Part shown: positions 56,719-64,000 of the stretch, piece after piece
Position numbering within the stretch: position 1 is the first letter of the stretch
Layout of the letters: every line of letters begins with the position of its first letter
Origin: Hysterangium stoloniferum
Lineage: Eukaryota > Basidiomycota > Agaricomycetes > Hysterangiales > Hysterangiaceae
Direction of reading: 5' to 3'
Assembly (NCBI GenBank): GCA_015178975.1
Contig: WHVD01000020.1
Span: 806,001 to 870,000, forward strand
DNA length: 64,000 nt
Notes under the pieces: generated by a model
Told to the model about the DNA's origin: nothing
The model's database searches: none
The model's input: only the letters and a program-made list of their open reading frames with translations
Translations under genes and position numbers: made by a program

Positions 56719-58194
56719 CGTTATGTATTTTTAAAGGTTTTTTCTATTTTTCGCAATTTCTCCAAAACAAGATTCTTAACAAAGGCTCTAAAAATGTACT
56801 TATATCGCTATGGTAAAATTGTACAGTATTCCTTTGAATTATCTCAAAATTATGCAAATTATTTTGTATTTTTATCTAAAAAACTGAGTACACTACGAAA
56901 TTTCTACTTTTATTCTTTTTTAACTATATATCTTCAAACTGGCCACCTGGCGCTTATTACACAATGCGCAGGAATATTCGTCACAACAAGTGACCATCGT
57001 CACAACAAGTGACCGTCATCACAACAAGTGACCGTCATCACAACAAGTGACAGTTGTCACAAGGGCACATGACAGTCACAAGGACATGTGACAGTCAGAA
57101 GGCGTGACGGGTGTCACACACGCATTAGTGTGGGAATATTATGTCATATATTATGTCATCATATATGCTATAACAGAGAATGGCAGAAATGTCTAAAACA
57201 TTCCAAGTAAAATAGCTAAAATAGGATAGAAATAAAGTTCAATATGTCTCTAAATGTCTCAGATTTCAGTGTATATAAGGAGCTCTGCTCCAGCCATGAA
57301 ATATAACTTATTTTATCAACCCATTTACACCACATCTGTGTGTCACTGCAGCAAGCAGGCTACTCCACCCCAATCTGGGCAGTTGGACATCTAAAGCCAC
57401 CTCTATCAGAGTTGTTGGCCCAATCAGGTCCCTTGTCACCTCAATCTGAGTTGTTGACTGATCTGTTGTTCCCCCTGTCATCTCAATCTGAGTTGTTGAC
57501 TTATTTGTTCCCCCTTGCCACCTCTTAATTGAGTAGCTGGCTTTATTACTTTTTTCTAACTTCTATTTAAGTTGTTGGAATCTGTTGCCACCTCAGTTAG
57601 AGTTGTTGGCTATCAACCAAGTGATAAATAAATTGTTTATTTTATTGTTTGAAATTAGAATATAATTCTGATTTCTCCTTGTTTGGCTTATAGTTAAATA
57701 TTGAGAATATTCTTTCAGAATCATTAAGACTACATTAAGATCCTGATAAGTTAGTATCACAGTAGATCCAGTAGATTAATTTAAAATAAAGCATATATTG
57801 TCAAATATTGTTTTATTCTATAATTGATCTTTTGACCTGTTTATTAATATTTTTACTGTTTGATAAATAGTATAAAATATATATAAACTAGCTAGAATCG
57901 AAGTTGAATCTAGTTTTGGAATTAGTAAATTGTTATTCATATTTTAGTGGTTGTTTTCACAGAAAAAGAACAAGCTTACATAAGCAGCTCTCAAAACCTT
58001 CTTTGCAAAGTAGGGTGCATATATTCAAGTAAACTCTTGCCTTCAGGGATTCTAAGTCTATTTAGGCTGCCACTGATTAATATCAAATACATAAATTATT
58101 TTACCTTGTAGTGAATTGAGTATTTGCACACTTTGATAGAGCATTGGACTCCTTTTTCCAGAAAATAATATTAAAATAAGGCTAATACATTACA
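56719..58194 (+). mobile_element. Solo LTR, GTGAC-cluster family, 1476 bp
   Basis: ATAAC at 56714-56718 and 58195-58199 flanks it. It ends AATACATTACA like the LTR at 40666; the start reads CGTTATGTAT, apparently a mutated TG. A tandem array of CACAACAAGTGACCGTCAT (56985-57050) and further GTGAC/GTCAC words lie upstream of GTATATAAGGAGC near 57272. The right part has repeats of ATCTGAGTTGTTGAC-type sequence (57400-57610). Confidence 0.9.
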
Positions 58195-58313
58195 ATAACA
58201 GAAAAGTCTTCAAGAAAAAAGGAGGAAGATCAGGGAAAGTCACAAAATGTGCAAGTCTAGACATATATCCATGTTTGGTGATATGGATGAGGAGGAGGAA
58301 AAACTCACATGTC
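58195..58313. repeat. Block Y/USP' edge, inverted, between two insertions
   Basis: Matches the reverse of 28500-28610 (GGAGGAAGATCAGGGAAAGT; ACTTGCAC-type). It is the short piece of the F unit left between the LTR and the LINE. Confidence 0.7.
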
Positions 58314-59649
58314 CTCCCAGCTGGGAGGGCCACCATCCGGGCGGCTACCTCCCCCCCCCCTACCCCCCCAAATGGCTCATGCAACCAAACCACTATCATC
58401 CACCACCTTGCCTCTATGTCCAGCCCCAAGACCAAACAGATTTTTCCTTATTTCACCTCCCCACATGCACACCGCCCTGCGTGGGGTGACCACCTTTCAA
58501 AGAACATCCTGAGTCCTCCCTTTAGCCCTGAAGAGCGCACTCACTTCATTGAGCAACTCCGCCTCACCATCCACACTGCCAACCAGGACCCTTCTGCCAT
58601 CATCATCTACACTGATGCTCCCGCTGCGAAGCTCATGGGAACCACTGACGCACAGGTGCCAGCTACTCTATCCACCACCTTGGCACCTCCATCCGCCATG
58701 GGTGCTTTGACCTAGGCAAATGTGCAGGGATTTTCAATGCCGAAATGTTTGCCCTGGCTAGTGCCAGCACCATTCTACTGAAAATCATGGCTGATTTTCC
58801 TGAAACTAAGCAACTTCTCATCTTCTCTGACAATCAGGCTGCACTCAGATCCATTGATGACCTCTCAGACCACCCCAGCCAGTGTGCCTCCATAATTTTC
58901 TGCAAACACATTGACGCTTTCCTAGTTGACCCATCCCACCATGTCTCCCTCTCCTGGATCCCCAACCACAAGGGATTCCAAGGCAATGAAGAGGCCGACT
59001 TCCTCGCAAAAGAAGCTGTTACCCACCCCCCCATCATCCACTCCACTATCTCCTGGGCCCTGGAATGTGCCAAGTCCCACTCCCTAAAACTTTGGCAACA
59101 AGACTGGCTCTGCCTTCCCCACACCAACCAAGCTGCGCTCCACAAACCCCCTGCTGTGAAACTCTCAAAGTTCCACAAGGAATATGGTGGTCCCCACCAC
59201 ATCCACACACACGTCATCCAGGCCATCTTGGGCCACAGCTTCTTTGGCACCTACTACCAACATTTCCTCCCTGACCTCCCCACCTCCTGTCCCTGTGGCA
59301 CAGAAGACATCCAGTCCTGCCTCCACATCCTTTCCGAGTGCCCCCTTCACGAGGAGCACTGCCACACCCTCCACACTGCCTCTCAAGACCTATCACTCCC
59401 CATTATCCTCAGCACCTACAAGGGCCTTGAAGCCCTAGCTGAGTTCATCGCCGCCTCTGATGCTTTCCGGAAAGCATAACCCACCATCCCTGCTCTTCCC
59501 CGCCCTACATTCGACCCTCTTGCCCATACCAACCAGCTACATACACATCCTGCCGCCCCCACCTACCATTTGGGTACTTCTCTCCCAACCGCTATGTATC
59601 TTAGTTATGCGACGTGGTATATAAATGTATTAAAAAAAAAAAAAGAATA
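58314..59649 (+). mobile_element. 5'-truncated LINE with RNase H and poly(A) tail
   Basis: Non-LTR retrotransposon tail end. A 16-base duplication GAAAAACTCACRTGTC flanks it at 58298-58313 and 59650-59665, and an A-run (59632-59644) marks the 3' end. It holds only the C-terminal part of ORF2. Confidence 0.9.
58520..59479 (+). pseudogene. LINE ORF2 C-terminus: RNase H and CCHC motif
   Basis: RNase H start SAIIIYTDAPAA (58590-58625), then one frameshift before GCFDLGKCAGIFNAEMFALA (~58700-58755); from 58745 a 244-codon open frame holds LIFSDNQAALRSI, SLSWIPNHKGFQGNEEADFL (the Asp/Glu/His/Asp positions of RNase H) and a terminal zinc-binding motif SCPCGTED...CLHILSECPLHEEH. This layout is typical of fungal Tad/I-clade LINEs. 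There is no RT because of the 5' truncation. Confidence 0.85.
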
Positions 59650-59665
59650 GAAAAACTCACGTGTC

Positions 59666-60540
59666 TGCAGCAACTCCCGCATTACTCCGTCCACCCGCTC
59701 CCACGGACACGTGATACAGCACCTTCTCTTGCACCTTCCCCCTGCCTCGCACACAAATCATCACATTGGCTTACATGGCACCGCACTAACTTGCACTACA
59801 TAGACTGCAGGGTCCGGCTCCGCGGCAGGCGGAAGATGTCAGTACTTTCTAGCTCAGGTTCACCTCCGTCACTAACGGCACCGGCACGTTTCTTAGCTTG
59901 TTGACACAGGAATTTGAGAAGATACACAAAGAATTCTTCCAGGTCTTGCTCTTTCATCATCGAGAATTCCTCGTGTCCTTTCCAATGTGAGACTTGAACA
60001 TCATGTTACTGCCTTCTTGGAATACGGGCGTTGGCGTCAAGGGGGGGTGAACGAGGGGATCAGCTGTTAAATATTTTAGTTTAGAATTATTATTTCACTT
60101 TCAAGTTATTGATCTACTGTACAGTTGCTTAGTAATACTATTGTTGTCTTGTTCGCGTCCACCGTGTACTGACATTTCTCTCCCTCAATTCTTACATCAG
60201 TGTCCATTGTCATTGGGTCCACAACCTCCATTGGCACTGGTGCAAGGGAGGGCACACGGGCAGCAGGAGGCGGGAAATTGAGAGGACTCCACCATTTTGA
60301 CATCTGATAGTCAATACAGGACACGAGGAGGTGTTGGGTGCAGGAGCTGGGCTGGGTGAGAAAGGATAGGGGATAGTAGATGTGGAAGGTTGGAAGTGTG
60401 AATATTGATTAAAGGGTGGATGTTATGTCGCAACTGTGTCCCAGATTCCTGAGTCCAGTCAGTCCTGGAGAGAAGACAGGCTCGAACACATTGGGCGAGT
60501 ATGACGTACCTGAGGATGACTCGACTCTTCAAGGAATGGC
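59666..60540 (-). pseudogene. Second USP fragment (USP'), F unit
   Basis: Reverse-strand counterpart of 27481-28500. It has the LRNLGHS-like Cys box region near 60460-60420 (an extra change gives LRNLGHSCDITS-like sequence), the Pro-rich FPPPAARVPSLAPVPMEVVD frame at 60270-60210, and a degenerate QDLEEFF box near 59950-59920. Confidence 0.55.
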
Positions 60541-62140
60541 CTCCCTCCTTGTCTATAACACGGCGTTAAAGGGAGAATAACCACCGCTGACCACATTTTG
60601 TAGGCACCCACCTCACGTGGAAAAAATTCGTCGCATGTACAACAAAGATGTCAGGAAAGCCACAACACGTGCAGGTCTGGAAAGACATCCACGACCTGGT
60701 CGGTATCAGCCTATGGTACTGAGACGACACTATGAAAGACTCACGTCTGCGGTGGAACCCTTGCCTCGCCCCGCGGGCACGAATACTCAACCGCAGGTTT
60801 ACCCATCCTGGCCCCTATGCACACACACAGCATCCCCCGCATACGACACCTCTTTAAAGATGGGATCGGATACCCACGCTCAAATCATCATACTGATCCA
60901 CAAGCTAGCACGCACACCCTTGCACTACATACACAGTGACTCTTGTTCCACCTGAAAGCAAAAGATGACAGTGGGCTCCAGCTTCGGGACATGATTTTAG
61001 CTTGTTGCCGCAGGGCTTTTAGAATATATATGTGAAGAACTCTTGAGTATCTTGCTGTTTCGTCATCGAGAATTCTTCGTGGACTCTTCCGATCAGGGAA
61101 TTGAACATGGTAGGTTTGATGGGTTCTTGGAGTATGGGCAGTGGCGCCGAGGATGGACGAGGGATCATCGTCAATGGCATTGGTTCTATGAGCTCAACAG
61201 CACTTCGGAGGAGGTAGTGACACCAGTGGTGTAAGATGGGAAATGGCTGCAAGGGTGTGATAACCAACCTGAACGGATTCAATCCGCTATTTTGCGCATC
61301 TGAAAGTCAAACAGGATATGGGGAGCTCTTCGTTGCAGGAACAGTCGTGGGTGAGAAATAATAGGCGATGGTATGTGCGGAAGGCTGGAAACATGAATAT
61401 CGATGGGAGGGTGGATGCCATGTAGCAGCTGTTTCCGAGATCGCGGAGTCCTGTCAGTTCTGCAGGGAAGACGGGCTCGAAAACATTACACGAGTATGAC
61501 GTACCTCAGGATGACTCAACTCTGACTCTTCAAGAAATGACCACCGTCCTTGTCCAAGACAACCCCAATATTTCACTGTCGGCCTAAATTCATAATTGGT
61601 CTTCTCGTTCTCCTCGACAGTAACAAGGTTCTTAGGCGGCAGTTCGCTACTCTTCTATCACCAACGCCACTAACTCAATCAGCAAAGCTGCACAGCTCAT
61701 ACGCACATGCTCACAGAACAAAAAAAAACACCTTACTCACTCGGTTCGCGTTTGGTTCCAGCATGCTCTTCACATACACGGATACCCAAGCATCACAATG
61801 CAACTAGAGATGCATCCACGTCACATCGTCCCCCACACGCTCTCTATCAAGGAACGGGAGGCACCCGTCGATATGTTTTCAGGTAGATCCTATTAGATCG
61901 CGTGGTTGGGACGTAAGCATAATAAGTGAAATCTCATTTCGATTGAAAGAAAGGAGGACATACTTCTTTGTCAAAGCATTGTGCTGTTTCTTCTCTCTGA
62001 AAAGATTCTGAAAAACGAGGACTGGGAATGCGAGAAGGTCTGGGAAGAAAAATGAGCGCAAGACGTAAGACTCCAGCACATGTCACACAGTTACGGCGAA
62101 GAACTACTTTTTTTGTAATTTGAAAATTAACATTCACGTA
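60541..62140 (-). pseudogene. USP5/UBP14-like deubiquitinase fragment, F unit
   Basis: Reverse-strand counterpart of 26031-27480: CVTCAGVLRLALIF at the zf-UBP start (~62085), the VEENEKTNYEFRPTVKYWG linker (~61620-61560), the Cys box region near 61460-61420, the MFNSLIGRVHEEFSMTKQQD box (61110-61050) and TCTCCGFPDIFVVHATNFF, VRWVPTKCGQRW (60690-60590). No His region. It lies immediately downstream of copy F. Confidence 0.6.
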
Positions 62141-64000
62141 TTCTTACATCTTCTGTTCACAATTGAATTATGAGAAGAGAGAGAGAGCTCCAGTAAATAA
62201 AGAGTTTTTATATCTGAGAATGATAGCGAGACGTGATACAAAACTGTTCGATGGGTTTGATCGTGTCCGAGTTTAATCCTCCTCCCATATGCACCTAGGT
62301 AGCTGAAAATACCATCCACGCCTTATTCAAGACGTTAATACTAATAAATAAGGACAACATCGACGCTCACGGGTCTGGGTCAAATACCGTGTCCGGCCAC
62401 ACAGGGTCATTTATCTAACTGGGCTCCGCATCATAAGAAGCGCGCAACTGCACATCTAGGACAGGTCCCCCCGAGGGGCCAGAAATATAACGTGGAGAAA
62501 TAGGTTCAAATAGGAATATGGTACGTGGGTCCACATCTCCGGAGTGGCTAAATTACTCTGTCAGGCTCTCACATTGATGAAGGGGGAAGTGAAACAAACA
62601 AATTCTGAGGTATTTCCACAACTACTCTTGTCCCCCAGTGGTTTACTGCTGTCACAAAGGGGTCAATATCATTTCTAAAAGCCTTCTGTGCTCACCGATC
62701 ATCAACTAGTGTGGAAGGACACCCCTGATCCCATTTTTCTCTATGTATAGCGGTGCGTATGTTCTCCATGTTTTCTGCACTTTAGGCGAGGGCCAGCAGA
62801 ATTTGTCGACATCGACATGGGGCCGGCAGAAATCGTCGATACTGGCTTCGCCAATATCATAGGTATATCTACGCGGCAGGGAACTGAGCAACGATCGGGT
62901 CAGTGTGCTAGCTCGAAAAATACCTTCTCATTGGTTTTCCACCTCGTATTGTTACACTCTCACCCTCGCCTAAATATCTCCACTCTCCATCGTCGGGGTG
63001 AACACGAACATGGATTGAGGGTTCTATACCGAGCGTTCCAGAGAACCACTCATGTAGATTCCCACACACTACAAAACGGCCTGTAACTTTATCCCAATAG
63101 CCCACGTCACACAAAGCGATGGACCTGAGATCTCCATCCTCGAGATAGCCCGTACTTGGTCGCAGAACCTCGAAGTCCAGTAGTTGATTGGCCAATTGAT
63201 GAATGGTGTGCGAGCTTCGAAGTTGTTCATCCATTAAAACCGTGCCGAGATACGATAAATCCATTTTGTAAATGAATAAGTCTACGATGGAGTCGGGTGA
63301 TGATGGATTGATCCTAGAGTGGCCGGTATGAATACCGGGACACCATCTCCCATGGCTAAACAGTGTTCCGGTGTACACAAGCTTCAGATCATGGCGACAG
63401 TCAGTGACAGTGACAATTGAATCACCGGGAATTAAAAACTGAATAGACAACGTTATCATTGACATCTGATGTCAGTCGAATTAACGAACAAGCATATTAA
63501 TATCAATTTCGTAGTTTGAACAGAATTCAACTAATGCCTAATGTCACATTGTCACATCAACATTTGCGGGAGAGACGATATCACATTACGTCACATCGTA
63601 ACAACCCTTCTAAAATATATCGTGTTAGCTTGTAAATATCGCGAGTAATTTCATTCACCATCTCCCATAGTCCCAAAATGGTTTCTCTGACACCGGATGA
63701 TCTCAGCCATTTGCATGCGTCCTCTGGTTCAGGGCCCGGATTACGGAAAACTTGGAAAAGTACATTGTCTTGTGCGTTGCTGTAGCCCAAGAACGCAGCA
63801 ATGCAAGGGTCCCTGAAGATGAATGTGATTGGACTACTTGGGTTATTTAGTCTGATGTGTTGCATTCTTACCACACGTCTTGATAGGAAGTGACGTCGCG
63901 TTGAAACTATATCAAAAGTGGGATATGTTGCAAATAGTTTCGGAAACTCCAACCAGCCAAAGCGGGGCTCGTACCTTCTTGTGTCTCAAATCCCAAGTGG
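62134..64000 (-). pseudogene. Cassette gene copy F, partial at window edge
   Basis: Enters from the right edge within exon 5 and reads through exon 7 (DPCIAAFLGYSN), exon 9 (FLIPGDSIVTVTDC... to GGKPMR at 62920) and exon 10 (LPRRYTYDIGEASIDDFCRP). The codon after GVLPH is TAG where the other copies have GAG (about 62707), and the usual stop after LYHV is TCG, so the last frame runs on to 62134. In exon 7 a stretch of residues is deleted in frame (KWLRSSG). A nonsense codon makes it a pseudogene unless that exon is skipped. The N-terminal exons lie outside the window. Confidence 0.75.

Noticed and set aside
56719..58194. DNA transposon with short terminal inverted repeats
   Set aside because: ATAAC duplication, AATACATTACA end shared with two other LTRs and a central TATA box fit a solo LTR with a mutated first base.
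58834..59250. 138-codon minus-strand frame
   Set aside because: Opposite the LINE RNase H; Trp-rich composition typical of an antisense shadow.
60617..60955. 112-codon plus-strand frame (MEKIRRMYNKDVRK...)
   Set aside because: It is the antisense shadow of the USP fragment, which reads FPDIFVVHATNFF on the other strand; the same shadow appears opposite copy C.

Overview
The window looks like a transposon-rich, accessory stretch of a basidiomycete genome, most likely an Agaricomycete. The evidence is short GT-AG introns of 40-68 nt, Tnp2-type, Ty1/copia and Ty3/gypsy elements, and an N-terminal domain typical of agaricomycete kinase-like proteins. No bacterial-style operons, rRNA, tRNA or CRISPR arrays are visible. 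The species cannot be fixed from the sequence.

Layout. 1-5.7 kb is a nest of broken retrotransposons: two pieces of Ty3/gypsy pol on the minus strand, then a Ty1/copia element whose RT half is inverted against its gag-integrase half. 5.7-10.5 kb is low-density sequence with a few unassigned coding fragments. 10.5-33.8 kb holds repeated units of one gene cassette: a divergent multi-pass membrane-protein-like gene on the minus strand, a 13-exon gene with a HeLo/MLKL_NTD-like helical N-terminus and a kinase-like N-lobe on the plus strand, and a truncated USP5/UBP14-like deubiquitinase downstream. 33.8-52.4 kb is a second transposon nest: a gypsy element with two LTRs and four nested insertions, a Tnp2 transposase split by a solo LTR, and a gypsy gag with its LTR. 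52.4-64 kb carries the cassette again on the minus strand, with two solo LTRs and a 5'-truncated LINE inserted.

The cassette gene occurs as copies A (10896), B (15631), C (23128), D (30213), E (53935, minus) and F (from the right edge, minus), plus two internal fragments. I could join 13 exons of copy C (23128-25879) with every splice phase consistent and no internal stop, giving 696 residues. Each other copy in view carries at least one lesion or is cut by an insertion or the window edge. A helical N-terminus before a kinase-like domain recalls MLKL. This suggests, but does not show, an amplified cell-death or allorecognition-type family. The linked USP fragments have a Cys box and a QQDxQEFF-type box but no recognisable catalytic His region, so they look like decaying passengers.

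The other striking item is inside the 34.3-45.4 kb gypsy element. Between the chromodomain and the 3' LTR lies an antisense, three-exon gene (42773-44880, minus) encoding a Zn(2)Cys6-spaced cysteine cluster followed by a coiled coil. The same element has about twenty Arg codons replaced by TGA and its RT YLDD box changed to YLNN, so it is dead and marked by CpG-type decay.
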